Shown one piece after another: positions 7,547 through 16,085 of a DNA stretch of 64,000 nt. Source of the DNA: Azospirillum formosense (GTDB lineage: Bacteria > Pseudomonadota > Alphaproteobacteria > Azospirillales > Azospirillaceae). The DNA is taken from NCBI RefSeq assembly GCF_040500525.1, contig NZ_CP159403.1, forward strand, positions 759,001-823,000, in the 5' to 3' direction. Below the pieces are notes generated by a model, which was given only the letters and a program-made list of their open reading frames with translations, had not been told where the DNA came from and did no database searches. A program made the position numbers and the translations under genes. Each line of letters starts with the position of its first letter. Positions within the stretch are counted from its first letter, which is position 1.

Positions 7547-9376
7547 GTGACGGGCAAAGCGATTCGTATGGCGGCGGGAGCCGCGTTGCTGGCGTCGGCA
7601 CCCGCCGGGGCGGTGCCGTTCGACCGGGTGTTCGTCTTCGGCGACAGCCTGTCCGACACCGGCCGCGTCTATGAGCTGACGCGCGGCGCCATTCCGCAGA
7701 GCCCGCCCTATTACGACGGGCGCTTCTCCAACGGCCCCGTCTGGGTCGAGCGGCTGGCCCCGCTGATCGGCAGCCAGCCCGACCAGAAGACCAACTTCGC
7801 CTATGGCGGCGCCGAGACCGGGACCCTGTCGCAGACCGGCGTTCCCGGCATCCAGGGACAGGTCGGGCAGTTCCTGCTCAGCCGGCCGGGCGGCACCGGC
7901 GGCGGGCTCTTCGCGGTGTGGGCGGGCGGCAACGACTATTTCAACCGCGTCTCCGCCGGGTCGGACCCGTCGGGCCTCGTGACCCAGACGGTCGGCAACA
8001 TCGTCACCACGGTGGAGCGTCTGGCGGCGCTCGGCGGGAAGACCTTCCTGGTGCCGAACCTGCCCGACCTCGGCACGATCCCCGACACCCGCAATTCCGA
8101 CCGCGCCGCCCTGCTGAACGCGGCCACCGCCTCGCACAATGCGCTGCTCTCCCAGGCGATGGCCGACGTGGAGAAGCGGCTGGGCGTCACCGTCGTGGTG
8201 GCCGACGTCAACGCCCTGTACCGCGCGGTGGCGGCCAACCCCACGGCCTACGGTTTCACCAACGCGGTGACGCCCTGCCTGTCGGACAACGCGCCGACCG
8301 GCGCCTGCGGGACCGAGGCGCAGGCCGACCAGACCGTCTATTGGGACGAGATACACCCGACCCGCGCCGCCCATCTGCTGATCGCGCAATACATGCAGGG
8401 CGCTCTGCTCGCCCTGAACGACGCTGCCGAAACCGTGGCGATGCAGCCGGAGCTGGCCTTCGAGGCGGCGCGGAGCTGGCACCGCGCGCTGCTCGGCTCC
8501 ATCGCCGGCCCCGCCTCGACGCGGGTGGAGGCGCCGCTGGGCAACGGTGAGCTGAGAGCCTTCCTGATCGGCGACGCCGCCTGGGGCCGCCTCGGCGGCA
8601 CGGCGGAGCGCCAGGGTTTCCGCTTCAACACCCAGTCGGGCGGTGTCGGCGCCGAACTGCCGGTCGGCCCGGCCTCGCGCGTCGGCCTGTCGGTCGGCGG
8701 GTCGCGCGGCCGCGCGAGACTGGACGAGGGGGCGGGCACTCTGGACATGACCAGCACCGTCATCGGCCTGCACGCGGTGACCGAGGCGCGGGGTTTCCAA
8801 CTGGCCGTCGCGGGCAGCGTCTCCTTCGACCGCTACGGCGACATCGACCGGACCACCGGCTTCGCGCCGTTCCCCAACGCCTCGGCGGAGACGGACGGGC
8901 GGACCTACGCCCTGTCGGTCGCCGGGGGCTACACGGCGCAGCTCGGGCCGGTGGCGCTGGGGCCGCGGCTGGGCCTGCGCTACATCAACACGCGCATCGA
9001 CGGCTATCAGGAGAGCGGCGCCGGCCTGCTGTCGCTCGGCGTCGAGCGGCAGAGCGTCGAATCCCTGGAGAGCAGCGTGGGCGCCGAAGCCTCGACGGTC
9101 GTGGAGATCGGACGGACTTTGCTCCAGCCCAGCCTGGGCATCGCCTGGGAGCACCAGTTCGCCGAGGACGCGCGCACCGTCACCGTCCGCCTGCCCGGCG
9201 GGGCCGCCAACAGCGTGAGCCCCAGCGGCGACGGCCGCGACTCCCTGGTGATCGGCGCCGGCCTGTCGGCCCAGCTCTGGCAGGCGGTCGGCGCCACGGT
9301 CGGCTACCGCGGCGAACTGTCGGGGGCGGAGGGCCACAACCACGCCTTCACCGCCCGCTTGCGAATGAGCTTCTGA
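7547..9376 (+). CDS. GDSL-family autotransporter esterase/lipase
   Basis: A 609-residue secreted protein. A signal peptide (residues 1-22, cleaved near APAGA) precedes a GDSL hydrolase domain: FGDSLSDTG carries the nucleophile Ser34, GGNDYF supplies the oxyanion Asn, and DEIHPT gives Asp267 and His270. From about residue 340 the protein is a beta-barrel autotransporter domain ending in FTARLRMSF, with the terminal Phe that the BAM complex recognises. It therefore displays an esterase on the outer membrane, like EstA of Pseudomonas. The GTG start is preceded by GGGGGAGG at seven bases; ATG at 7568 is an alternative. It is monocistronic, between hairpins. Confidence 0.92.
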   Translation: MTGKAIRMAAGAALLASAPAGAVPFDRVFVFGDSLSDTGRVYELTRGAIPQSPPYYDGRFSNGPVWVERLAPLIGSQPDQKTNFAYGGAETGTLSQTGVPGIQGQVGQFLLSRPGGTGGGLFAVWAGGNDYFNRVSAGSDPSGLVTQTVGNIVTTVERLAALGGKTFLVPNLPDLGTIPDTRNSDRAALLNAATASHNALLSQAMADVEKRLGVTVVVADVNALYRAVAANPTAYGFTNAVTPCLSDNAPTGACGTEAQADQTVYWDEIHPTRAAHLLIAQYMQGALLALNDAAETVAMQPELAFEAARSWHRALLGSIAGPASTRVEAPLGNGELRAFLIGDAAWGRLGGTAERQGFRFNTQSGGVGAELPVGPASRVGLSVGGSRGRARLDEGAGTLDMTSTVIGLHAVTEARGFQLAVAGSVSFDRYGDIDRTTGFAPFPNASAETDGRTYALSVAGGYTAQLGPVALGPRLGLRYINTRIDGYQESGAGLLSLGVERQSVESLESSVGAEASTVVEIGRTLLQPSLGIAWEHQFAEDARTVTVRLPGGAANSVSPSGDGRDSLVIGAGLSAQLWQAVGATVGYRGELSGAEGHNHAFTARLRMSF

Positions 9377-9409
9377 GGAATCGCCCCCTCCATCCTCCCG
9401 GGCCGCTTT

Positions 9410-9441
9410 TTCCTTCTGGCGTTGCAGCGCCGCAGAAGGAA
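9410..9441 (+). terminator. Hairpin between esterase and Usp genes
   Basis: TTCCTTCTG (9410-9418) pairs with CAGAAGGAA (9433-9441), and an inner GGCG/CGCC extends the stem. No T tract follows on the plus strand, so it may act as an mRNA 3' end or a weak terminator. Confidence 0.4.
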
Positions 9442-9523
9442 CAATCGGAGCCGGTGCGTCGCCATCAGGCGCGCCCGTCCGAGCAAGAGCAACGGCCCGA
9501 ACAAGAACAACGGGAGGAGTTTC

Positions 9524-10351
9524 ATGGCCTACAAGCACATCCTCGTGCATCTCGATTCCGGCCCGCAGGTGGAGACCCGCCTCGACGCGGCCATCGCGCT
9601 GGCCAAATCCAGCGGCGCCTTCCTGCGCGGCCTGTTCGCCCAGCCGGACCGCAGCGCCACCAGCGTCATCGCCCGCCGCTCCAGCGACCATCTGGAGCAG
9701 GCCGCCGCCCGCAGCGAGGCGATGTTCCGCGACAAGCTGCAGGCGTCGGGCCTGCAGGGGCAATGGCACGGCCTGACCCACGGCGAGCACAACCACGTCA
9801 TCCGCGAGGTCATCATCTGGTCGCGCTTCGCCGACCTGACGGTGCTCGGCCAGTTCGACCGCAGCGCCCCCGCCGACGGCGTGGCGCCGGAGGAGCTGAA
9901 CGAGCAGGTGGTGCTGAACTCGGGCCGCCCGGTGCTGGTGCTGCCCTTCGCCGGCACCTTCCCGGTGATCGGCAAGCGCGTCGCCGTCGCCTGGAACGCC
10001 GAGCGCGAGGCCGCCCGTGCCCTGTCCGACGCCATGCCCTTCCTCCAGGCCGCCGACGAGGTCACGGTCATCACCGTGCTGACCCAGGCCGCCCCGCCCG
10101 CCGGGTCGGAGCCGCAGCGCATCGGCCTGCTCGACCATCTGGCGCTGCACGGCGTGACGGCCGAGCAGACCCACTTCACGGTGACCGACATCGGCGCGAT
10201 GGACGCGCTTCTCGCCCGCAGCATCGACTCCGGTGCCGACCTGCTGGTGATGGGCGCGCACGGCCATTACGGCTTCCCCTTCCTGCACCGCGGCGGCGGG
10301 ACGCGCCACGTCCTGCGCACCTGCCCGGTTCCGCTGCTGCTGTCGCACTGA
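9524..10351 (+). CDS. Universal stress protein, tandem UspA domains
   Basis: The 275-residue product carries two UspA folds, residues 1-145 and 152-275. The first begins KHILVHLDSG; the second ends with MGAHGHYGFPF-type sequence plus the terminal PVPLLLSH strand, a variant of the ATP-binding G-2x-G-9x-G(S/T) signature. Tandem Usp proteins are cytoplasmic, often dimer-like, and respond to stationary phase and membrane stress. GGGAGGAG lies just before the ATG at 9524. A hairpin follows the stop. It adds to the stress-gene character of this region. Confidence 0.9.
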   Translation: MAYKHILVHLDSGPQVETRLDAAIALAKSSGAFLRGLFAQPDRSATSVIARRSSDHLEQAAARSEAMFRDKLQASGLQGQWHGLTHGEHNHVIREVIIWSRFADLTVLGQFDRSAPADGVAPEELNEQVVLNSGRPVLVLPFAGTFPVIGKRVAVAWNAEREAARALSDAMPFLQAADEVTVITVLTQAAPPAGSEPQRIGLLDHLALHGVTAEQTHFTVTDIGAMDALLARSIDSGADLLVMGAHGHYGFPFLHRGGGTRHVLRTCPVPLLLSH

Positions 10352-10365
10352 GGGCATCCGGCCGG

Positions 10366-10387
10366 GGAAAGCGGCGGTGGGCTTTCC
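10366..10387 (+). terminator. Hairpin after the Usp gene
   Basis: GGAAAGC (10366-10372), eight-base loop, GCTTTCC (10381-10387), nested within a further CCGGCC/GGCCGG pairing. No T tract. Confidence 0.4.
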
Positions 10388-10442
10388 TCCGCCGGGCCGG
10401 GCAGCCATGTAGAGGCTTCCCGGCACCGGCTGGAGAGCGTGC

Positions 10443-10694
10443 ATGTCCTGGCTCCGCGTCTTCCTGATCGCCTGTCCCGTCCTCGTCCTGGCGGCGCTGT
10501 TCGCCGCCTGGGCGGCGACGGGCTTCGACCTGTTCGGCCTCAGCCTGCCGGGCCTGCTCGCCCTGGTCGGCGGCGCCGTGCTGACCAGCGCCGTCGCCAT
10601 CGGGCTGATGGCCCTGGTCTTCCTCAGCAACCGCAGCGGCCACGACGAGGCGGCGGGCCGCCCCGACCCCATGGACGGGCCGGACCGACCCTAG
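10443..10694 (+). CDS. Small two-helix membrane protein (83 aa)
   Basis: Residues 5-25 and 32-60 are hydrophobic and the last 20 residues are polar and Pro/Asp-rich (ending PMDGPDRP). It looks like a small inner-membrane protein with its tail in the cytoplasm. I do not recognise the family. GGAGAG precedes the ATG. It lies alone between two hairpins, so it is probably transcribed separately. Confidence 0.6.
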   Translation: MSWLRVFLIACPVLVLAALFAAWAATGFDLFGLSLPGLLALVGGAVLTSAVAIGLMALVFLSNRSGHDEAAGRPDPMDGPDRP

Positions 10695-10708
10695 AAAATC
10701 CAGAACGC

Positions 10709-10732
10709 GAAAGGGGCCGTCGGCCCTTTCTT
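10709..10732 (+). terminator. Intrinsic terminator
   Basis: GAAAGGG (10709-10715) pairs with CCCTTTC (10724-10730); a small CC/GG inner stem and a TT follow. It lies 15 bases after the stop of the small membrane protein. Confidence 0.6.
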
Positions 10733-10863
10733 CCGTCTGATGTCCGCATGGTCGGCGGAACGCCTGCGACTCCCCACCGTTGCTGATGGGACGAAGGAGC
10801 CCCGGTTCTTGCGGCCGGACAGGCCATGCCTGCGGCCGGGGCGGGAAGGAGGGGAACGCCGCG

Positions 10864-11055
10864 ATGGACGAACACCGCATCCGCCACCGTGCCTACGCGA
10901 TCTGGGAGCAGGAGGGGCGCCCCGAAGGCCGCCGCGCCGAGCACTGGGAGCGCGCTTGCCGTGAACTCCAGGAGGAGGACGAGCGGGCGAAGGAGAAAGG
11001 TGCCGAACCGCGCGACCTTGCCCAAGCCTCCGCGGATACCGGCGCCGGCATCTGA
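10864..11055 (+). CDS. DUF2934-family small protein (63 aa)
   Basis: The product has the DUF2934 signature: an N-terminal RHRAYAIWEQEGRPEGR-type segment followed by HWERA, then an acidic tail. Such proteins are short, soluble and of unknown role, and commonly sit beside heat-shock genes. AAGGAGG lies upstream of the ATG. It is the first gene of a likely DUF2934-hsp20-lon transcript; the gap to hsp20 is 32 bases. Confidence 0.8.
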   Translation: MDEHRIRHRAYAIWEQEGRPEGRRAEHWERACRELQEEDERAKEKGAEPRDLAQASADTGAGI

Positions 11056-11087
11056 CGTCCATCACACCCTTTCCCCAAGGAGACGCC

Positions 11088-11495
11088 ATGCCGCCCCGCC
11101 GTGACCCCGCTTCCTTCATGTGGTCGGAGGCCGTCGAGCTGCTGGACCGCGCCGAGCGGCTGCACCGCCAGTTCTTCCGCCCGGCCCCGCCCGGCCCGCG
11201 CCGCGCCTGCTGGACCCCGCCCATCGACGTCTACGAGACGGAGGACGCGGTGACCATCGTCGTCGCCCTTCCAGGCGTCGGCGCGGACCAGCTCCACGTC
11301 GCCGTCGAGGACGGCGTTCTGGTGGTCGCCGGCGAGCGGACTTTGCCGCTGGGCTGCGACGGGATCATCCACCGGCTTGAGATTCCCCATGGCCGCTTCG
11401 AGCGGCGGATCGAGCTGCCCGCAGGGGCCTTCCGCATGGGACGGCGCGAGCTGTCGGCGGGCTGCCTCGTGCTGACGCTCGACAAGATGGGATGA
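11088..11495 (+). CDS. Small heat-shock protein, Hsp20/alpha-crystallin family
   Basis: A 135-residue protein with an alpha-crystallin domain from about residue 45 to the end: PPIDVYETED opens it, ALPGVGADQLHV and GVLVVAGER are the typical central strands, and CLVLTL forms the last strand. The I-x-I/V C-terminal anchor is not obvious. These holdases keep unfolding proteins soluble for DnaK or for proteases. Its stop overlaps the first start codon of lon (ATGA at 11492-11495), implying translational coupling, so holding and degradation are made together. Confidence 0.9.
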   Translation: MPPRRDPASFMWSEAVELLDRAERLHRQFFRPAPPGPRRACWTPPIDVYETEDAVTIVVALPGVGADQLHVAVEDGVLVVAGERTLPLGCDGIIHRLEIPHGRFERRIELPAGAFRMGRRELSAGCLVLTLDKMG

Positions 11496-13924
11496 AGGAC
11501 GTTCGAATGACTGACGAGCACGCTGCCGACGCCACCCCGACCCCCGAGACGCCACCCGCCCCGGCGCCCGCCTCCGGGCTGCCGGAGGATGTGATCCCGG
11601 TTATCCCGGTCCGCAACCTCGTGCAGTTTCCGGGGGTGGTGCTGCCGGTGACGGTCGGTCGGGCGCGCTCGGTCGCCGCGGCGCAGGAGGCGGCCCGCAC
11701 CGAGCGGCCGGTCGGCATCCTGCTCCAGCGCGACGAGGCGGTGGAGGAGCCGACCGGCGCCGACATGCACCGCGTCGGGACGACCGCCAGCATCCTGCGC
11801 TACGTCACCACGCCCGACGGCTCGCACCATCTGGTGTGCCAGGGGCAGCAGCGCTTCCGCATCGTCGAGTGGGTGCCGGGCCATCCCTTCATGGCCGCCC
11901 GCGTGGAGATGATCGAGGAGAGCGACGCCGCCACGCCGGAGGTCATGGCCCGCTTCCTGAACCTGCGCAACGAGGCGGTGGAGGCGCTGCAACTGCTGCC
12001 CCAGGCCCCGCAGGAGCTTCTGGCCGCCGTCCAGGCCATCGAAAGCCCAGGCGAGCTGGCCGACATGACCGCCAGCTACATGGACCTGAAGCCCGCCGAG
12101 AAGCAGGAGGTGCTGGAGACCGTCGACCTGCCGGAACGGCTCGACAAGGTCGGCGGCCTGCTGGCCCGGCGGATCGAGGTGCTTCGGCTGTCCCGCGACC
12201 TCCGCGAGCGCACCCGCGAGGCGATGGACGAGCGGCAGCGCGAATATCTGCTGCGCGAGCAGCTGCGCGCCATCCAGAAGGAGCTGGGGGAGGCCGACGA
12301 GGGCCGTCAGGCCGAGATCGGCGAGCTTCAGGACGCCATCGCCAAGGCCGGCATGCCGCCCGACGTGCGCGAGCACGCCGAGAAGGAGCTGCGCCGGCTG
12401 GAGCGCATGCCGGAGGCGGCGGCGGAATATTCGATGGTGCGCAGCTATCTGGACTGGCTGATCGAGATGCCGTGGGACCGCCGGTCGGAATCGCGCATCG
12501 ACATCGCCGAGGCCCGCCGCATCCTCGACGAGGACCATTACGGTCTGGAGAAGGTCAAGCGCCGCATCCTCGAATTCCTGGCGGTGCGCAAGCTGAACCC
12601 GGAGGGGCGCAGCCCCATCCTGTGCTTCGTCGGCCCGCCGGGTGTGGGCAAGACCTCGCTCGGCCAGAGCATCGCGCGGGCCACCGGCCGGGCCTTCGCC
12701 CGCGTCTCGCTGGGCGGCGTCCATGACGAGAGCGAGATCCGCGGCCACCGCCGCACCTATGTCGGCGCGCTTCCCGGCAACATCGTCCAGGCCATCCGCA
12801 AGGCCGGGACGCGCGACTGCGTGCTGATGCTGGACGAGATGGACAAGCTGGGGCAGGGCTTCCACGGAGACCCGTCGGCCGCCCTGCTGGAGGTGCTGGA
12901 CCCGGAGCAGAACGCCACCTTCCGCGACCATTACCTGGGCGTGCCCTTCGACCTGTCGAAGGTGATGTTCATCGCCACGGCCAACATGCTGGACACCATC
13001 CCCGGCCCGCTGCGCGACCGCATGGAGGTGATCGAGCTGTCCGGCTACACCGAGGACGAGAAGCTGGAGATCGCCAAGCGCTACCTGCTGGCCCGCCAGC
13101 TCGCCGCCAATGGGCTGACGGCCGACCAGCTGGAGATCCCCGACGACACGCTGCGGGCGATCATCCGGGACCACACGCGGGAGGCCGGGAACCGCCAACT
13201 GGAACGGCTGATCGGCGCGGTCGGACGCTACGCCGCCGTGCGCATCGCCGAGGGCGAGGTCGAGCGGATGCGGGTCGAGCCGGCGGACCTGACGGCGATC
13301 CTCGGGCCGCCGCGCTTCGAGAACGACGTGGCGATGCGCACCAGCGTGCCAGGCGTGGCGACCGGCTTGGCCTGGACCCCGGTCGGCGGCGATATCCTGT
13401 TCATCGAGGCCAGCCGCTTTTCCGGCTCGGGGCGGCTGATCCTGACCGGCCAGCTGGGCGAGGTGATGAAGGAGAGCGCGCAGGCCGCCCTCAGCCTCGT
13501 CAAGTCGCGGGTGAAGGACCTCGGCCTCGACCCGGAGGGGCTGGACCGCTTCGACATCCACATCCACGTCCCGGCGGGCGCCATCCCGAAGGACGGGCCG
13601 TCCGCCGGGGTGGCGATCTTCACGGCGCTGGTGTCGCTGCTGTCCGGGCGCTGCATCCGTTCCGACACGGCGATGACCGGGGAAATCAGCCTGCGCGGTC
13701 TGGTGCTGCCGGTCGGCGGCATCCGCGAGAAGGTGGTGGCCGCCCAGCGCGCCGGGCTGAAGACGGTCATGCTGCCCGCCCGCAACCGCAAGGATTTCGA
13801 CGACATTCCCGCGGCGGTGCGCGAACGGCTGAACTTCGTCTGGCTGGAGCGGGTGGACGACGCCGTCCGCGCCGCCCTGGTGCCGGAGTCCTCCGTGGAG
13901 GCGGTGGAGCGCAAGGCCGGGTAG
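11492..13924 (+). CDS. lon: ATP-dependent protease Lon (accessory copy in an Hsp20 operon)
   Basis: The 810-residue protein has the full LonA plan: an N-terminal substrate-recognition domain (about 30-225), a coiled-coil linker, an AAA+ domain with Walker A GPPGVGKT (381-388), and a C-terminal peptidase domain with the Ser704/Lys747 dyad, 43 residues apart as in E. coli Lon. All key residues are present. It degrades misfolded and regulatory proteins. The gene overlaps hsp20 by four bases; the in-frame ATG at 11507 is an alternative start. Most alphaproteobacteria carry lon beside clpX and hupB, so this is likely a second, stress-linked Lon (inference). Confidence 0.95.
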   Translation: MKDVRMTDEHAADATPTPETPPAPAPASGLPEDVIPVIPVRNLVQFPGVVLPVTVGRARSVAAAQEAARTERPVGILLQRDEAVEEPTGADMHRVGTTASILRYVTTPDGSHHLVCQGQQRFRIVEWVPGHPFMAARVEMIEESDAATPEVMARFLNLRNEAVEALQLLPQAPQELLAAVQAIESPGELADMTASYMDLKPAEKQEVLETVDLPERLDKVGGLLARRIEVLRLSRDLRERTREAMDERQREYLLREQLRAIQKELGEADEGRQAEIGELQDAIAKAGMPPDVREHAEKELRRLERMPEAAAEYSMVRSYLDWLIEMPWDRRSESRIDIAEARRILDEDHYGLEKVKRRILEFLAVRKLNPEGRSPILCFVGPPGVGKTSLGQSIARATGRAFARVSLGGVHDESEIRGHRRTYVGALPGNIVQAIRKAGTRDCVLMLDEMDKLGQGFHGDPSAALLEVLDPEQNATFRDHYLGVPFDLSKVMFIATANMLDTIPGPLRDRMEVIELSGYTEDEKLEIAKRYLLARQLAANGLTADQLEIPDDTLRAIIRDHTREAGNRQLERLIGAVGRYAAVRIAEGEVERMRVEPADLTAILGPPRFENDVAMRTSVPGVATGLAWTPVGGDILFIEASRFSGSGRLILTGQLGEVMKESAQAALSLVKSRVKDLGLDPEGLDRFDIHIHVPAGAIPKDGPSAGVAIFTALVSLLSGRCIRSDTAMTGEISLRGLVLPVGGIREKVVAAQRAGLKTVMLPARNRKDFDDIPAAVRERLNFVWLERVDDAVRAALVPESSVEAVERKAG

Positions 13925-13949
13925 CGTCTTCGCCGCGTCCGGGACCCTT

Positions 13950-13971
13950 GCGCACCGGGGGTGCGGTGCGC
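13950..13971 (+). terminator. Hairpin after lon
   Basis: GCGCACC (13950-13956) pairs with GGTGCGC (13965-13971) around an eight-base loop, 25 bases after the lon stop. No T tract. Confidence 0.35.
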
Positions 13972-14015
13972 CACATGAATGGCGCGCCCGCACGGAGCGC
14001 GCACAGGAGACGATC

Positions 14016-14888
14016 ATGACGCCCGAGGAACGCACCCTCCTTTCTGATCTGTTCACGCACCTGCGCGAGGTGGAGAACCAGCCCCGCGATCCGGAGGCGG
14101 AACGCTTCATTCAGCAGATGATCCAGGGCCAGCCCGCCGCCGCCTATTACATGGCGCAGTCGGTCCTGGTGCAGCAGCAGGCGCTGACCGCCGCCCAGCA
14201 GCGCATCGAGGATCTGGAGCGGCAGGTGAGGGAGGCGCAGTCCCGCGCCCAGCAGACCCAGCCGCAGCCGTCCGGCGGCAGCTTCCTGTCCAACGCCCTG
14301 GGGTTGGGGCGCAGCCCGTGGGCCGGCGGGGGCAACCGTCCGGCGGAACAGCGGCCCGCTCCGATGCCGCCGTCGCCCCAGGGGCCGGCCTACAACCCGC
14401 TGCAATCGCCGATGCAATCCCCCTCGGCCCCCTCGGCCCCCTCGGCCCCCTCGCGCAGCCCGTGGGGCGCCGCTCCGCAAGCCGGCGGGCAACCGGGTTA
14501 CGGCCAGCCCTCCTATCCGCCCCAGCCCGGTTACGCCCCTCAGCCCGGGTTCGGGCCGCAGGGCTATGCGCCGCGCGGCGGCGGGTTCCTGAGCGGTGCC
14601 GCCCAGACCGCGGCGGGCGTGGCCGGCGGCATGCTGGCGGCCAGCGCCATCTCCTCCATGCTCAGCCATTCGCCGGGACCGTTCGGCGAGGCCGCCGCCG
14701 CGGCCGGGCAGACGGCCAGCCATGGCGAGACGATCATCAACAATTACTACGGCGACTCCGCGGATCAGGCTTCCGACCAGGGCTTCCCGCCGGAGGACAA
14801 CAACCTTCAGAACGTCGATTACCAGACCGACGATTCCTCGTTCGACGACGGTGGTGGCGACTCCGGCGGCGACGACAGCTGGATCTGA
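14016..14888 (+). CDS. DUF2076 domain-containing protein
   Basis: The 290-residue protein begins with MTPEERTLLSDLF and the helical DUF2076 region (residues 1-75, with RFIQQMIQGQPAAAYYMAQSV), then a long Pro/Gln/Ser-rich disordered stretch (90-190), a Gly/Ala hydrophobic segment (190-215, FLSGAAQTAAGVAGG) and an acidic Asp/Ser/Gly-rich tail. This matches periplasmic ligand-binding-sensor-like DUF2076 proteins; function is unknown. A 9-base unit is repeated three times at 14421-14447 and encodes a Ser-Ala-Pro repeat. It follows lon by 91 bases with a hairpin between, and has its own hairpin after the stop. Confidence 0.8.
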   Translation: MTPEERTLLSDLFTHLREVENQPRDPEAERFIQQMIQGQPAAAYYMAQSVLVQQQALTAAQQRIEDLERQVREAQSRAQQTQPQPSGGSFLSNALGLGRSPWAGGGNRPAEQRPAPMPPSPQGPAYNPLQSPMQSPSAPSAPSAPSRSPWGAAPQAGGQPGYGQPSYPPQPGYAPQPGFGPQGYAPRGGGFLSGAAQTAAGVAGGMLAASAISSMLSHSPGPFGEAAAAAGQTASHGETIINNYYGDSADQASDQGFPPEDNNLQNVDYQTDDSSFDDGGGDSGGDDSWI

Positions 14889-14908
14889 CCTTATCCAGTC
14901 CTTGGCGG

Positions 14909-14946
14909 AAGGCGCACCAACCCTTCGGGACGGCGCGGTGCGCCTT
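14909..14946 (+). terminator. Hairpin after the DUF2076 gene
   Basis: AAGGCGCACC (14909-14918) pairs perfectly with GGTGCGCCTT (14937-14946); the loop holds an inner CCC-TTC-GGG hairpin. Confidence 0.5.
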
Positions 14947-14962
14947 CAGGCCGCCATCACAG

Positions 14963-14976
14963 TTAATATAAATTAA
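14963..14976. promoter_or_regulatory. AT-rich palindrome upstream of the MarR gene
   Basis: TTAAT-ATAA-ATTAA is a perfect inverted repeat in an otherwise GC-rich region, 72 bases before the MarR start. It may be a -10 region and/or an autoregulatory MarR operator. Confidence 0.35.
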
Positions 14977-15048
14977 ACAGTTGGGTCCCTACGGTGCGTT
15001 GGGCAAGGCAGGCCACATTTCCCGATCCCCACGCAGAACCCGAGGCCC

Positions 15049-15582
15049 ATGACGACGCTCGTTCAGCCCCAGCCGACCGAAGACGCCGAGCGCACCGACG
15101 CTGAGCGCAAGGCCTCCGCCACCCAGATGTACCACGAGGTGGCGCGGATCATCGAACGGATGCACCGCCGGTTCCTCGACGTTCTGCGAATCGAGCTGTC
15201 CCGCATCGGCATCGACGACATCAGCCCGGTGCAGGTGATGATGCTGCTGAACATCTCCAACGGCGAGATCAGCGTGCGGGACCTGATCGAGCGCGGCTAC
15301 TACCTCGGGTCAAACGCCTCCTACAACCTGAAACAGCTGGTGGACAGCGGTTATGTGGACCGCTCCGCCTCGCCGCGCGACAAGCGTGCCGCCCGGCTGA
15401 AGCTGTCGGCGCGGGGGCTGGAACTGTGCGAGCGGCTGCGCCACATGGCGTCGGTCCATTCCGACGGGCTGATCCGCACCGATGGCGACAGCCAGGACTT
15501 CGAAGTCACCTACCGCACGCTGCGCCGTCTGGAGCGCAAATGGACGGATGTCATCCGCTCCGACGAAACGGAAATCCTCTGA
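15049..15582 (+). CDS. MarR-family winged-helix transcriptional regulator
   Basis: The 177-residue product has the MarR fold: a dimerisation helix (about 25-50), the winged helix-turn-helix (58-120, with VQVMMLLNISNGEISVRDL, the recognition helix YYLGSNASYNLKQLVDSGYV and the wing DRSASPRDKRAARL), and C-terminal helices. Its YxGSNxSYNLKxLV recognition helix resembles the LdtR-like subgroup of alphaproteobacteria, which controls envelope and stress genes; this placement is from memory. The AT-rich palindrome upstream is a candidate autoregulatory site. It is transcribed alone. Confidence 0.88.
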   Translation: MTTLVQPQPTEDAERTDAERKASATQMYHEVARIIERMHRRFLDVLRIELSRIGIDDISPVQVMMLLNISNGEISVRDLIERGYYLGSNASYNLKQLVDSGYVDRSASPRDKRAARLKLSARGLELCERLRHMASVHSDGLIRTDGDSQDFEVTYRTLRRLERKWTDVIRSDETEIL

Positions 15583-15659
15583 CGCGCATTGACCTCCCTC
15601 AGTGCGCGCGGCGGTGCGCCGTGCCACGGTAAGGCCGCTGGGCTTTACGGGGGTGTGGG

Positions 15660-16064
15660 ATGAGGTTCGCCGTCGGCACGCAGGATTACCGCAGCATCGC
15701 CACCCATGGCGGCCGCATCCGCCGCTTCCTGGTCTTCGAGGCGGAGGCGGGCGGCGACCCTGTCGAGGTCGAGCGGATCGAGCTGGCCGAGAACGAGGTT
15801 CTCCACCTTGCCGGTGACGGGCGCCCACACCCCATCGACGCGGTGCGGGTGGTCATCACCGGCTCCTCCGGCGAGGGGTTCATCAACCACATGAAGCGCC
15901 GCGGCATCGAACCGGTGACCACGCTGGAGAGCGATCCGGTGCAGGCGATCCGCGACTGGTTCGCGGGGACCGTCAAGACGGCGCCGCCGCCCCAGCACCC
16001 CCACGAGCATCACGACCACGGCCCCGGGGGCGCCCCGCAGGAATGCCACGGGACGCCGGCCTAG
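15660..16064 (+). CDS. NifX/NifB-type iron-molybdenum cofactor-binding-like protein with His-rich tail
   Basis: Residues 1-105 form a dinitrogenase FeMo-cofactor-binding fold: MRFAVGTQDYRSIATHGGRIRRFLVFE, a central strand and helix, then VVITGSSGEGFINHMKRRGIEPV. The last 30 residues are rich in His and Pro (HPHEHHDH) with one Cys, which suggests metal binding. Family members carry NifB-co or FeMo-co, or have unrelated metal roles. No nif gene is in the window, so the link to nitrogen fixation is unproven. ATG at 15660 directly follows GGGTGTGGG. It converges with the histidine kinase downstream. Confidence 0.8.
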   Translation: MRFAVGTQDYRSIATHGGRIRRFLVFEAEAGGDPVEVERIELAENEVLHLAGDGRPHPIDAVRVVITGSSGEGFINHMKRRGIEPVTTLESDPVQAIRDWFAGTVKTAPPPQHPHEHHDHGPGGAPQECHGTPA

Positions 16065-16085
16065 ATCATCGAGCCGCCGCCGCCG

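Noticed and set aside
7235-10672. Very long open frame on the minus strand opposite the esterase and Usp genes
   Set aside because: High GC makes long stop-free antisense frames common. The product is Gly/Arg/Val-rich with no domain, while the plus strand codes two clear proteins.
11231-14110. Long minus-strand open frame opposite hsp20 and lon
   Set aside because: It is the antisense shadow of lon, whose catalytic residues are all in place on the plus strand.
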